Below the pieces are notes generated by a model, which saw nothing but the letters and a program-made list of their open reading frames with translations, had not been told where the DNA came from and did not search any database. A stretch of DNA of 64,000 bases from Bacteroidales bacterium (GTDB taxonomy: Bacteria > Bacteroidota > Bacteroidia > Bacteroidales > UBA4417), in NCBI GenBank assembly GCA_016707705.1, contig JADJHD010000005.1, positions 1 to 64,000 on the forward strand. The letters are read 5' to 3'. The position numbers and the translations under genes were made by a program. Positions 1 to 8,438 of the stretch are shown here, piece by piece. Position 1 is the stretch's first letter. The number at the start of each line of letters is the position of its first letter.

Positions 1-42
1 GGATATTGGAAATTCTATTCTAGAAAGTTTAGACAAAAATAA
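1..42 (+). CDS. possible C-terminal end of an upstream gene (partial)
   Basis: The first reading frame is open from the window edge to a TAA at 40-42 and would encode the last 13 residues of a protein, rich in aromatic and basic residues (GYWKFYSRKFRQK). The stop is 11 bases before the ATG of the HNH gene, a spacing typical of an operon. HNH restriction genes often follow a DNA methyltransferase, so this could be the tail of one, but 13 residues cannot show that. Confidence 0.3.
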   Translation, partial: GYWKFYSRKFRQK

Positions 43-53
43 AGTTCATCTCC

Positions 54-935
54 ATGGAATTCAAACAGTTTCATAAAGACTTTTTCAATGCTCTTACTGG
101 AGCATATTCTAGCGTTACCGATAGAGAACATTACGACTCGCAAATTACATTGACTGATAATGAGGCCTCGATTGTAATCAATCATTTCGGAAGAGAGAAC
201 ATTCATATCGGAAATGTTAATAGTGATACAGAAAAATCTCTTAAGGAGTTTAAACTGTATGGATCTCAGCCTTTACAAATGTCTTCTGTAAAGTTAAATC
301 TGGTCTTCCCTAAGCCAAATAAAACAGAATTACGATTATATTTATCAGAGAAAAGAGGATATAAGCCAAATGGAGGAGACATTTGGTTTATATATATTGA
401 TATAAATGAGGAATTATATATTGGGTTTCTTGAAGAGCGAGAATGGAATTCTTTAGGGCAAACCGATGTAGAAGATGATTTTTACTTGTCCGAAATAGAA
501 ACCATAAATAGTAAGCCAACAAAATTTGACATTTCTCCGTTTGGGAAAATTTCTCAAAGTTCAATTAGTGGAAGAGTCATTTTTCAGCGAGACCCCCGAT
601 TAGCAGTAAACAGGTTCATTGAAGCAGATTTCAAGTGCGAAATAGATTCTTTTCATAATACTTTCATTGCTGAAAAGACAAAACTTCCTTTCATGGAAGC
701 CCATCATTTCATTCCAATGAAATTTCAATAATTTTTCGAATATCCATTAGATTCTCTGGAAAATATTATTTGTCTTTGTCCAAATTGTCATAGAGCTATG
801 CACCATGCAACAGCAAATTATAAATATGAACTTGTAAATAAAATTTATCAACGAAGACCAAACTTGAAATTAAGCTCAATTGATGATGTAGCTCAATATT
901 ATAATTGTATTGCAATTGTTCACAACCAACAATAA
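54..935 (+). pseudogene. HNH restriction-type endonuclease broken by an in-frame stop
   Basis: The frame opens at ATG 54 and would run 293 codons to TAA at 933-935, but an in-frame TAA lies at 729-731. The first 225 residues end just after EAHHFIPMKFQ, the first half of an HNH (beta-beta-alpha metal) nuclease motif. The second half follows in the same frame: residues CLCPNCHRAMHHA (about 760-810), giving the zinc-type CxxC and the catalytic histidine. Proteins of this design are DNA endonucleases, often modification-dependent or R-M associated. The N-terminal ~170 residues look like a DNA-recognition region that I cannot name. In relatives the codon after FQ usually encodes a charged or polar residue, so a single change to TAA explains the break. 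If it is real, the 225-aa product lacks the active site. The upstream partner lies outside the window. Confidence 0.8.
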
Positions 936-1148
936 ATCATTAATTAGATTCATTAATTCGAAAATATTTAATATTTGCTATTTGCCAAAATCTGTGGATT
1001 AATTCAATATTAGAATTCTATTAGACTTTTCTGTCTTAATCATCTAAATAACTATTCAATTCTAATTGATCTCAAAAAATCTATGTAAATAAACTTGAAC
1101 AATCCCCTCCAATTTCCTTTATCTTTCGTCCCAAAATCCTTCCTCCCC

Positions 1149-2033
1149 ATGCCCTGGCAAAAACGATGGTTCCAGTTAAGTATTCTTTTGATCCTGGCTT
1201 TTATCTGGGGGAGTTCGTTTATTCTGATGAAGATCGGACTGAAGAGTTTCAGCCCTGAGCAGGCAGGTGCGCTTAGGATTGTGATTGCATCCCTGGCCCT
1301 GTTGCCGCTTTCGATACGGGAACTCAAGAACCTGAAGCGCAAGGATGTGAAAAGTCTGCTGGTGGCGGGGTTTATCGGGAGCTTCTTCCCGGCATTCCTG
1401 TTTATGAAGGCCGAAACCCGGGTGGATAGCAGCGTTACCGGTATGCTTAACTCACTTACACCGGTATTTACACTACTTATCGGACTCCTTTTTCACAAGG
1501 CTGCCTTCAAATGGATGCAGGTTCTGGGATTGTCGATCGGACTGGTGGGTGCTGCCGGACTTATCATGGCGGGCAGCGGGATGCAACTGGGCAATGTGAA
1601 CAGTTATGCGCTTTTTGTTGTACTGGCAACCAGCTTCTATGCAATCAATATCTATGAGGTTAAATCAAGACTTTCTCACCTGAAAGGGATTCAGATTACT
1701 TCACTTTCCTTCCTTTTCATTGGTCCCGTCGCACTTATTTTCCTGCTTACCACTGATTTCAAGCCCGTACTCGCCAACCCCGACTGGCCAATGCATTTGC
1801 TGGCACTGGCTACACTGGCTGTTGTGGGCTCGGCATTCGCTCAGCTGCTGATGAACAGTCTGATTCGTTATGCCTCCGCTATTGCTGTGTCATCGGTTAC
1901 CTATATCATCCCGATTTTCGCGATTCTGTGGGGTGTGGTTGATGGGGAAGTGATAACGTTACATCATCTGGGTTGTATGGCGTTGATCCTGGTGGGGGTT
2001 TATTTGATAAATTGGAAAGGGAGAAGAAGGTAA
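1149..2033 (+). CDS. EamA/DMT-family membrane transporter
   Basis: About 294 residues with ten predicted hydrophobic helices and the two-fold repeated layout of the drug/metabolite transporter superfamily (RhaT/EamA). The first repeat starts with WGSSFILMKIGLK and the second near residue 150. It acts in the inner membrane and probably exports a small metabolite; the substrate cannot be told. The frame is open from a TTG at 1095, but the ATG at 1149 gives the family's normal N-terminus (MPWQKRW then the first helix). A -7-like box, TATCTTTC at 1120-1127, sits just upstream of it. The gene stands alone, between the broken HNH gene and a repeat-filled spacer. Confidence 0.88.
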   Translation: MPWQKRWFQLSILLILAFIWGSSFILMKIGLKSFSPEQAGALRIVIASLALLPLSIRELKNLKRKDVKSLLVAGFIGSFFPAFLFMKAETRVDSSVTGMLNSLTPVFTLLIGLLFHKAAFKWMQVLGLSIGLVGAAGLIMAGSGMQLGNVNSYALFVVLATSFYAINIYEVKSRLSHLKGIQITSLSFLFIGPVALIFLLTTDFKPVLANPDWPMHLLALATLAVVGSAFAQLLMNSLIRYASAIAVSSVTYIIPIFAILWGVVDGEVITLHHLGCMALILVGVYLINWKGRRR

Positions 2034-2062
2034 TTTGCTGGGGTTGTTGTGGATTCCGGTAG

Positions 2063-2290
2063 GTTGGAGAAAAAGATAAAAGACAAAAGGACAAAGATAA
2101 AAGTGTGGAAGTTGGAAATTGCGCAATTTAACATGAAAGGACTCTCTTGAGTTTTCGTAGATCAAATCCGTGTAAATCAGTCTAATCTGTGTCATCAGTG
2201 TTCTAATATTTGCAAGTAGCAAAATATAGAACCACTAAGGCACTGAGAACACTGAGGAACACTAAGACCCTGAACACTAAAAACTAACAA
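2063..2290 (+). repeat. purine-rich tract plus first copy of a composite dispersed repeat
   Basis: The spacer 2034-2554 holds no confident gene. At 2063-2107 lies an A/G-rich tract with two GATAAAAG-type blocks, matching 3826-3868 and 3890-3932. From about 2160 to 2290 comes the composite element: ATCAGTSTAATCTGTG, then CATCAGTGTTCTAAT, then GCAAGTAGCAAAAT, then GAACCACTAAGGCACT and several ACACTAAG/ACACTGAG units. Similar copies occur at 2891-3019 and 3970-4135, and inverted at 25596-25880. A -7-like TACTTTTG is at 2316-2323, followed only by two very short frames at 2348 and 2420. Confidence 0.75.
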
Positions 2291-2554
2291 CTACTCCAAC
2301 AGGCGAGAAAATTGCTACTTTTGCAATAAATCATCCCGATTCTCAAAATGAGAGACCAACCGAGCAGGAAAGCCACGGTGGTAAAACGATGAGAGGCAGC
2401 AGTCCTAAAAGAAATTCCAATGGAAACCCCTTCTCTTCCTTTTGCCTTTTATTTGCAAGCCATGATACCTGGACTGCAGAGGCTTCTGCTTTTGTCTGTT
2501 CATGCGGTGTTTGGGATGATACTCAATTATTATTCATCCTAAACTATTTACAAC

Positions 2555-2890
2555 ATGAGTTACAAAGAGATCAGCTCTGCATTTATCCGCGAAAGGCTGC
2601 AAAACACTGTATGGAAGAATCACGAAACCATCGATGAGCTACGGGCGTTGGATGCCTTCATCCAAAAGGCTCCCACAACCCGCAATGGCTTCATGAAATT
2701 TGAGCATCTGAAGCATCTGTACCCCGCTGAATTTCTGCAATTGCTCGGGGATTTCTCTACTGAGCTTCTGAAGGCTGAACTTCTGAAACAGGAGGAGGCC
2801 AAAGCGCAGTTGAATGCCCGCCTTGCACTTCGTGAAAGCGAGGAAAATGCCAAACTACATGAATGGCTAAATGCCGGTGGTCGAAACTAA
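2555..2890 (+). CDS. small hypothetical protein, helical and charged
   Basis: 111 residues starting at an ATG, with no signal peptide or membrane segment. The C-terminal half (about 55-105) is strongly helical and charged (LLKAELLKQEEAKAQLNAR), probably a coiled coil or amphipathic helix. I do not recognise the family. It is bracketed by two direct copies of the composite repeat (2160-2290 and 2891-3019), so it may have moved as a cassette or simply sit in a repeat-prone spacer. A competing 82-aa frame at 2389-2637 overlaps its start and looks less like protein. Whether it is expressed is uncertain. Confidence 0.5.
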   Translation: MSYKEISSAFIRERLQNTVWKNHETIDELRALDAFIQKAPTTRNGFMKFEHLKHLYPAEFLQLLGDFSTELLKAELLKQEEAKAQLNARLALRESEENAKLHEWLNAGGRN

Positions 2891-3019
2891 TCCTCAGATT
2901 AAATCAGTCCGCCGGCTGGCGGATCAGTCTAATCTGTCCGCCAGCTGGCGGATCGTGTTCTAATTCTTGCAAGTAGCAAAATTAAGAACCACTAAGGCAC
3001 TAAGAACACTGCCGCAACA
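2891..3019 (+). repeat. second copy of composite repeat with two GGCGG hairpins
   Basis: This copy directly follows the 111-aa gene and runs up to the stop of the YycJ-type hydrolase. It contains two near-perfect palindromes, TCCGCCGGCTGGCGGA at 2908-2923 and TCCGCCAGCTGGCGGA at 2937-2952. Then come GTGTTCTAATTCTTGC, AAGTAGCAAAATT and AACCACTAAGGCACTAAG, as in the copy at 2160-2290. The palindromes would form stable stems in RNA or single-stranded DNA. Confidence 0.8.
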
Positions 3020-3787
3020 CTAAGAACTAACCCAAAAAGATCCAACTTCCCCAAACCTGGAGGCAATGGCAATTTCAACCGTCCCGGCATATTTGGAAAA
3101 AAGTTCCTCCACTATGTCGGGATGGTTATTGTTTTCGGAGAGATGGGAAAGGATAAGGTGAGAGAGATTGGGAGCCTTGAACGACTGGAAAATCTGCAGC
3201 GCCTGTCGGTTGGAGAGATGTCCGTATTCCCCCTTGATCCTGCGCTTCAGGTGAATGGGGTAATTCCCCTTTTCAAGCATCAGCTCATCATAATTGGCTT
3301 CCAGAAATACCGCCTGACATTGCCTGAAATGCCTTACCACATGCTCACAGGCAGAACCGATATCGGTCATCACCCCTACTGAAACACCGCCTCCTGATAC
3401 CACAAAACTATGCGGATCATTGGCATCATGACGCTTGGGAAAAGCTTTAACTGTAAGATCTCCAACAGGGATTGATTCATGCGAACTGAAATACCTCAGC
3501 AATTCGGGATTAATGCTTAACCTGCTGTTTTGATGGGTGCCCTGAGTGATGTATACCGGAATGCCGTGTTTTCTGGAAATTACCTCCGCTCCATGCGTAT
3601 GGTCGGTATGTTCATGGGTGATGAAGATTGCTTTTACAATGCACGGATCAAGCCCCATTCGTTGCATCCTTCGCTCTGTTTCCCGGCAGGAAATGCCCGC
3701 ATCAATAAGTACGCCTTCGTTCTCATTGCCTACGTAGTAGCAGTTTCCGTTGCTTCCCGAATTGATTGATGCTATCTTTAGTGACAT
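3020..3787 (-). CDS. YycJ/WalJ-type metallo-beta-lactamase-fold hydrolase
   Basis: 255 residues of the MBL-fold phosphodiesterase/nuclease type. The N-terminus (SLKIASINSGSNGNCYY) and the metal motif THEHTDHTHG (HxHxDH) near residue 65 are typical of YycJ/VicX-like proteins, and further metal ligands lie in the DIGSA and LSHLSENN segments. The family is thought to act on nucleic acid as a cytoplasmic 5'-exonuclease; the role here is inferred. The frame extends upstream to 3952, but that extension translates the A/G-rich repeat tract, and ATG 3787 gives the family N-terminus. A CATCTTTG box on the minus strand (3805-3812) fits a -7 element. Length is normal. Confidence 0.85.
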   Translation of the reverse strand: MSLKIASINSGSNGNCYYVGNENEGVLIDAGISCRETERRMQRMGLDPCIVKAIFITHEHTDHTHGAEVISRKHGIPVYITQGTHQNSRLSINPELLRYFSSHESIPVGDLTVKAFPKRHDANDPHSFVVSGGGVSVGVMTDIGSACEHVVRHFRQCQAVFLEANYDELMLEKGNYPIHLKRRIKGEYGHLSNRQALQIFQSFKAPNLSHLILSHLSENNNHPDIVEELFSKYAGTVEIAIASRFGEVGSFWVSS

Positions 3788-3825
3788 TGGAATGAGTTGA
3801 GTTGCAAAGATGGGAAAATGTGTGG

Positions 3826-4135
3826 GTTGGAAAAAAGATAAAAGACAAAAGGAAAAAGATAAAAGTAATATGGGGGAGAAACTGTGTGAGTTGGAAAAAA
3901 GATAAAAGACAAAAGGAAAAAGATAAAAGTAAGAGAGGGGAGAACTTGGCAAAGGGCGAAAAAGGGTTCTCGCAGATTATCGGAGATAAATAGGCTGATT
4001 AACGCTGATTTAATCTGTGTTAATCAGTCCGCCGGCTGGCGGATCTGTGTCATCTGTGTTCTATATTTTGCCAGTAGCACAATTTAGAACCACTAAGGCA
4101 CTAAGGACACTTAGGAACACTTAGCCCCCTGAACC
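3826..4135 (+). repeat. duplicated purine tract and third copy of composite repeat
   Basis: The gene-free stretch 3788-4182 holds two near-identical 43-base A/G-rich blocks (3826-3868 and 3890-3932; GATAAAAGACAAAAGG core), 64 bases apart. After them, from about 3970 to 4135, comes the composite element: GATTAACGCTGATTTAATC, the hairpin TCCGCCGGCTGGCGGA (4028-4043), TGTGTTCTATATTTTGCC, and AACCACTAAGGCACTAAGG with trailing ACACTTAG units. On the minus strand the purine tract is pyrimidine-rich and happens to stay open into the YycJ-type gene. Confidence 0.8.
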
Positions 4136-4182
4136 TTCCTTCTCCTAATTTGTTGTAATTTAGCAATCCTAATCCATTTCCC

Positions 4183-5406
4183 TTGAAGATATTCCGCCCG
4201 CTCATCAAAACCCTGAAACTCCTGCTCAAGATAGTTGGAATGTACTTTGGGGCCTTGCTATTGCTGGTATTTTACAATTACCTTATTACTGAAAGGTATA
4301 AGTTCCCTGAGCCTCAGCCCTTTTCGGGTTCGCAATGGTATAATCCATACGAGCATATGGATTCCTCCAACTGGAAGCGCACCAATCTGCATATGCATTC
4401 CCGTGCATGGGGCGGACTCACCAATGGCAGCGACAACAGCAGTCAGAAAGTCTGGGAAACCTACCACAAACTGGGTTATGAGAGTGTGGGCATTTCAAAT
4501 TACCAGTCGATCGACACTTATAATGAAGACAAGCCCTTCTATATTCCGGTGTATGAGCATGGTTATGGCATCTTCAAGAACCATCAGTTGATGATAGGAG
4601 CCAATAAGGTGAGCTGGTTCGATCTGCCCTTCGGACAAAACCTGCATCATAAGCAATACATCCTCAATGGACTAAGACCTTATACGGAAATGATTTCCAT
4701 TAATCATCCCGCTTTTTTTGGAGGATACAAGCCAGAAGATTTTAAATACCTGGGCAACTACGATCTGATTGAAGCCTTGAATGGTTACCGCAACTCAATA
4801 GCCCATTGGGATTCAGCACTTTCGGCAGGAAAACCCGCCTTCCTCATGGCTGATGATGATATGCATGATATCAGCAATCCAAGGGAAGCTTCGCGCAGGC
4901 TTATCGTTGTTAATGCTCCGGATAACCACCGCAAGTCCATACTCCGTTCACTGTATGAAGGCAATTCCTATGGAGTGGAAATCAGAATACCTGCTGACGA
5001 ATCATACGAGAGCAAGGCTGCACGCTTTAACAATCTGCCAAAGCTTCAATTCCTAACTGTCTCCAACGATACCCTGAGGGTGCAAATGAGCTCCAGCGCC
5101 CTTGAAATTCGTTTCTTCGGACAAGGCGGAAAATTACTGGCCAAAAGAAGCCATAACAACAAGGCACAGTATGTGATGAAACCGGAGGATACCTATGTTC
5201 GCACAGTCGTCCTCTACCCTGCTGCCCATGATCCTGAAGGAGTCACCTTCTTCCTGAATCCCGTTATGCGCACCACTGACGGAGCCCGGCCCATCATGTC
5301 CCTCGCCACCTATGATGCCACTGCCACCTGGATCTACCGCATCCTGATGCTGCTCGCATTTCTGGTTCTCGTCTCCGGATATTATTTCTTCAGCAGAAAA
5401 CGATAA
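4183..5406 (+). CDS. membrane-anchored PHP-like phosphoesterase
   Basis: 407 residues. A basic N-terminus precedes a membrane helix (about 17-33), and a second helix lies near the C-terminus (about 382-402), so the middle domain is probably periplasmic. It resembles the PHP (polymerase-histidinol phosphatase) fold: NLHMHS (H70, H72), then HPAF near 180, and ADDDMHD near 225, all candidate metal ligands. A later region (about 260-370) looks beta-rich. PHP enzymes hydrolyse phosphoesters; the substrate is unknown. The start is TTG 4183, which preserves the basic leader; the alternative ATG 4240 would begin within the helix. A weak -7-like TAATTTAG lies at 4156-4163. Confidence 0.72.
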   Translation: MKIFRPLIKTLKLLLKIVGMYFGALLLLVFYNYLITERYKFPEPQPFSGSQWYNPYEHMDSSNWKRTNLHMHSRAWGGLTNGSDNSSQKVWETYHKLGYESVGISNYQSIDTYNEDKPFYIPVYEHGYGIFKNHQLMIGANKVSWFDLPFGQNLHHKQYILNGLRPYTEMISINHPAFFGGYKPEDFKYLGNYDLIEALNGYRNSIAHWDSALSAGKPAFLMADDDMHDISNPREASRRLIVVNAPDNHRKSILRSLYEGNSYGVEIRIPADESYESKAARFNNLPKLQFLTVSNDTLRVQMSSSALEIRFFGQGGKLLAKRSHNNKAQYVMKPEDTYVRTVVLYPAAHDPEGVTFFLNPVMRTTDGARPIMSLATYDATATWIYRILMLLAFLVLVSGYYFFSRKR

Positions 5407-5614
5407 CAACTTTCCCCCAAGCCCCAAAAACCATAGCCCATTTGAGTCATTTTTGCCGGTTTTCATTGCTGAAAGCCTGTTTCATCCTTATATTTATACC
5501 GTTGCAGAATCGTTCCGGATTTGTGCAACTTGGTATTACAGCTAATTGGAGATTTAGAATATCGGAGATTACCAAGTTTTTTGCTATTACAATGAACCCC
5601 AATCCAAATATTAT

Positions 5615-6265
5615 ATGAAAAGTCTTCCACTCTTTCTCGTGCTGATGTATTTCAGCCTGTTCATCCTTTCCTGTGAAAAGATTAAGGATGTATTCAATAA
5701 AGATTCAAAGGAGCTTAGCGGTGAAACCGCCGAACTGGGCAAAGTAGGAACCACCTACTCCTCTTCTGGCATGGAAATTTCAGGTTGCAGCAACTTCTCC
5801 GCTTCCATTATCGCCCTCAAGAGCGGTGTATCAAGTTTTACAGGTACAGCCACCTGCAAAAACGACATTATTAAAGGCATTTTGGGCGGCACACCTTTCA
5901 CAAAAGTTGAAGGCGATGTGATTACTGCCGATGGCATTGAATTCAAGGCAGCTACTGATGGCATCGAAAGCGTCAAGGGACTGGATCCCGGCGTTATTGT
6001 AAAGTACGATGCTGAAGTCGGGGATACCTACCCAATTTCAACCGGTGGTGAGCGTAAGGTTACTGCGAAGTCAACCACTGATGACTATTCCTATGGTTTT
6101 ATGCTGATCAAAACCATCAAGGTTGAAGAAACCCCCAATAAAATGGGTGTGAAGAAAATCACCTACATCGCGAACCATAAGTTTGGACTGGTAGGAATTG
6201 AATTCACCTTCGACGATAACAGCACCACCAAATTCCCAATTTACGCCAGCGCTGAAGTCAAATAG
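5615..6265 (+). CDS. hypothetical lipoprotein
   Basis: 216 residues with a clear lipoprotein signal: MKSLPLF, a hydrophobic core, then LFILSC with the lipobox cysteine at about residue 20. The mature part is beta-rich, with many serines, threonines and lysines, and no motif I recognise. It is likely anchored to a membrane facing the periplasm or the cell surface. It lies 41 bases upstream of the radical SAM gene on the same strand and may share a transcript with it. Function unknown. Confidence 0.7.
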   Translation: MKSLPLFLVLMYFSLFILSCEKIKDVFNKDSKELSGETAELGKVGTTYSSSGMEISGCSNFSASIIALKSGVSSFTGTATCKNDIIKGILGGTPFTKVEGDVITADGIEFKAATDGIESVKGLDPGVIVKYDAEVGDTYPISTGGERKVTAKSTTDDYSYGFMLIKTIKVEETPNKMGVKKITYIANHKFGLVGIEFTFDDNSTTKFPIYASAEVK

Positions 6266-6306
6266 GCTTCCCTTACTGCAAAAGCCCGGATGACTAAACT
6301 TTAGCT

Positions 6307-7578
6307 ATGAAACATCTCCTGGTAAATGGGGAAAGGAAGAGTATTCCGCCATTCCCGCACCACAAGGACTTTGTATACCGTGTGAACCGCTTCTTTAATG
6401 TGCGGTCGCTGCTTTCGTTTGTCTCGATTGACGGACCACTTTACGTCCCGAAGAAATTTCTGGCAAACCGAAAGTATGAATGTGCAATCCCCCGCCTGCT
6501 GCTGGTTGATCCCACCTCCGCCTGCAATCTGAATTGCAAGGGTTGCTGGGCTAATGATTACCGTAAAAGCAGCAGTCTTTCCTACGAGAAGCTGGATGAG
6601 ATCTTCACCGAAGCCGGCAAGCTGGGAGTTTTACAGATTATCATGAGCGGAGGAGAACCCCTTCTTCGCAAGGCAGATATCCTGAAACTCTGCCGGAAAC
6701 ACAGCAATCTCAGCTTTGCAGCTTTCACCAACGGCACCCTGATTGATGAGGAGTTCGCCAAAGAGATGGCTTCTCTGGGAAACCTGAATGTGTTTGTAAG
6801 CATTGAAGGCTTCAGGGAAGATACGGATGCCCGGCGGGGTGAGGGCACCTTCGATAAAGTGGTTAAGGCAATGGACATCCTCAAAAAGCATGATATCGGA
6901 TTCGGTTTTTCAGCCTGCTACCATTCGGGAAATTATCAGGCTGTTGCCTCCGACGAATTTCTCGATTTCATGCAGGAAAAAGGGGCCTGGCTGGGCTGGC
7001 TTTTTAACTATTTGCCGATTGGCAGTCAGGCCGACCCTTCACTTTGTTGTACGGCAGAGCAGAGATCTTTCGTATATTTGAAAATAGAATCCTATTCAAA
7101 GGAAAAAAACTTAACGCTCATCGATTTTGCCAATAACGGGCACAAAGCTTTTGGATGTGTTGCTGCAGGCAACGACTTTGCTCATATCAACGCCAATGGT
7201 GACCTTGAACCTTGTGCATTCTGCCACTACTCTGATGCTAATATACACGATATGTCACTCACCGAAGCTCTCCGTTCACCTTTCTTCAGGAAATTCAGGG
7301 AAGCTAAGCCATTCTCTGGCAACCTGTTAAGGCCCTGTCCTCTTATGGACGTCCCCAACTCCCTTGAGATGCTGATCGATCCTGTTCTGGTTCGTTCAAC
7401 CCACCTCGACTCCCCGGAATCAGCGGCAGAACTTGCGGCAAAAACACGTCCCATTGCCGAAGAATGGGAGCCAACAGCCTCCGCTCTTTTCGAAACTTTA
7501 CCCTATACCGAGAAGCGAAGATTTGGCATCCTGAACAAAATGGTGAAGGCGAGTTATGATTTTATGTACAAGAAATGA
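6307..7578 (+). CDS. radical SAM protein with C-terminal cysteine-rich region
   Basis: 423 residues. The radical SAM cluster motif CNLNCKGC (C73, C77, C80; CX3CX2C) binds the SAM-cleaving 4Fe-4S cluster, followed by the GGEP segment (MSGGEPLL). A later cysteine set (GCVAAGND, then LEPCAFCHYS, then RPCPLMD) suggests an auxiliary cluster of SPASM type. The layout is near radical SAM proteins that modify peptides or other small substrates, but the target is not evident. No short precursor-peptide gene is visible nearby; the preceding gene is a lipoprotein. A G9 run and short tandem repeats follow its stop. Confidence 0.82.
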   Translation: MKHLLVNGERKSIPPFPHHKDFVYRVNRFFNVRSLLSFVSIDGPLYVPKKFLANRKYECAIPRLLLVDPTSACNLNCKGCWANDYRKSSSLSYEKLDEIFTEAGKLGVLQIIMSGGEPLLRKADILKLCRKHSNLSFAAFTNGTLIDEEFAKEMASLGNLNVFVSIEGFREDTDARRGEGTFDKVVKAMDILKKHDIGFGFSACYHSGNYQAVASDEFLDFMQEKGAWLGWLFNYLPIGSQADPSLCCTAEQRSFVYLKIESYSKEKNLTLIDFANNGHKAFGCVAAGNDFAHINANGDLEPCAFCHYSDANIHDMSLTEALRSPFFRKFREAKPFSGNLLRPCPLMDVPNSLEMLIDPVLVRSTHLDSPESAAELAAKTRPIAEEWEPTASALFETLPYTEKRRFGILNKMVKASYDFMYKK

Positions 7579-7606
7579 GGGTGTGGCTGTGGACATTTTG
7601 TGGTCT

Positions 7607-7662
7607 GGGGGGGGGCATACAATAGTCATACAATTGTCAGGCAATGGTCAGACAATCGTCTT
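7607..7662 (-). repeat. G9 run and short 11-bp tandem array (inverted relative to 14.65 kb)
   Basis: Nine consecutive G at 7607-7615 are followed by four 11-bp units (7619-7629, 7630-7640, 7641-7651, 7652-7662). Read on the minus strand they fit HTGACHATYGY, e.g. ATGACTATTGT and CTGACAATTGT. They match the longer plus-strand array at 14652-14816 in sequence and phase. The rest of the spacer 7579-7860 holds a partial composite repeat. Confidence 0.8.
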
Positions 7663-7738
7663 GAAAATAGTACAACTCTCGTAAATTTTGTACCTCGTTC
7701 TATGTCACATTGAACTTATTGTAGTGCTTTCAGCTATG

Positions 7739-7815
7739 TACAATCAAATCCGTCCGCCAGCCGGCGGATCAGTTAAATCAGTGTCATCAGTGTTCCAACT
7801 CCTGATACTTGCAGA
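7739..7815 (+). repeat. partial composite repeat with GGCGG hairpin
   Basis: Contains the palindrome TCCGCCAGCCGGCGGA (7753-7768), then TTAAATCAGTGTCATCAGTG and TTCCAACTCCTGATACTTGC. These correspond to the left part of the elements at 2160, 2891 and 3970. The CACTAAGG tail is missing. It sits just upstream of the small membrane protein gene and could provide or disturb its leader. Confidence 0.7.
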
Positions 7816-7860
7816 TATTTGCTGATTCACAATCTTAACTACCTCAATCCGCCTGGCACA

Positions 7861-8313
7861 ATGACCCCCTACCTCCTTCCATTCCGCTTCAAACTCATTG
7901 GTGCACTGATGGTTGCACTCGGATTACTTCTCGCTGTTGCAGCAGACCTGTTGCACCTCCGGCTGGAACTTCCGGTACTGGCAGTTATCTCCACCTATAT
8001 GCAAACCAGATGGTTTGTGGTGTTCAGCACCAACGTACTCGATGAGATTGAGATGCTGCTGGTTATTTCCGGGGTATTCTTCATGGTGTTTTCAAGGCAA
8101 AGAAGAGAACTCCCGGAATACGATGCAATCAGGAATAAGTCGCTGGCTCTGGCATTTATCCTGAACAATATCTTCCTCCTGTTTTCAGTACTTTTCATTT
8201 ATGGCAGCAGCTTTTTTATGATGCTGATCCTGAACATTATATCAATGGGAGTCTTTTACATTGCCTGTTTTCAATTCCTGAAAAGAAAGCTGAAGAAATC
8301 CCTAACGGACTGA
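7861..8313 (+). CDS. hypothetical membrane protein, four helices
   Basis: 150 residues with about four hydrophobic helices (roughly 11-30, 58-78, 96-118, 119-141) and a basic C-terminus. No family recognised. The frame is open from TTG 7819, but the ATG at 7861 is more likely because the extension lies in repeat-derived sequence. It precedes the GT39 glycosyltransferase on the same strand by about 120 bases; that gene has its own -7 box. Confidence 0.6.
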   Translation: MTPYLLPFRFKLIGALMVALGLLLAVAADLLHLRLELPVLAVISTYMQTRWFVVFSTNVLDEIEMLLVISGVFFMVFSRQRRELPEYDAIRNKSLALAFILNNIFLLFSVLFIYGSSFFMMLILNIISMGVFYIACFQFLKRKLKKSLTD

Positions 8314-8393
8314 TCTAACATCAATTTTTATCAGACTCTTTCTCTACCATTTTCAGGGAAAAATCCTTCTTTTCAGTCCTGCTGATTTAGTCC

Positions 8394-8401
8394 TATCTTT
8401 G
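8394..8401 (+). promoter_or_regulatory. Bacteroidota -7 box upstream of the glycosyltransferase
   Basis: TATCTTTG matches the TAnnTTTG consensus exactly. Transcription would start about 7 bases downstream, beyond the ATG at 8403, so this box argues for the ATG at 8439 as the true start. No clear TTTG -33 element is seen. Confidence 0.5.
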
Positions 8402-8438
8402 AATGCAATTCAAAAGCAGGAAAATCCGACACCTACTG

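Noticed and set aside
729..731. Programmed recoding of TAA in the HNH gene
   Set aside because: No slippery sequence or downstream structure is evident, and TAA readthrough is rare; mutation or read error is simpler.
2389..2637. 82-codon frame overlapping the 111-aa gene
   Set aside because: Low-complexity start and overlap with a more protein-like frame; no domain or clear start.
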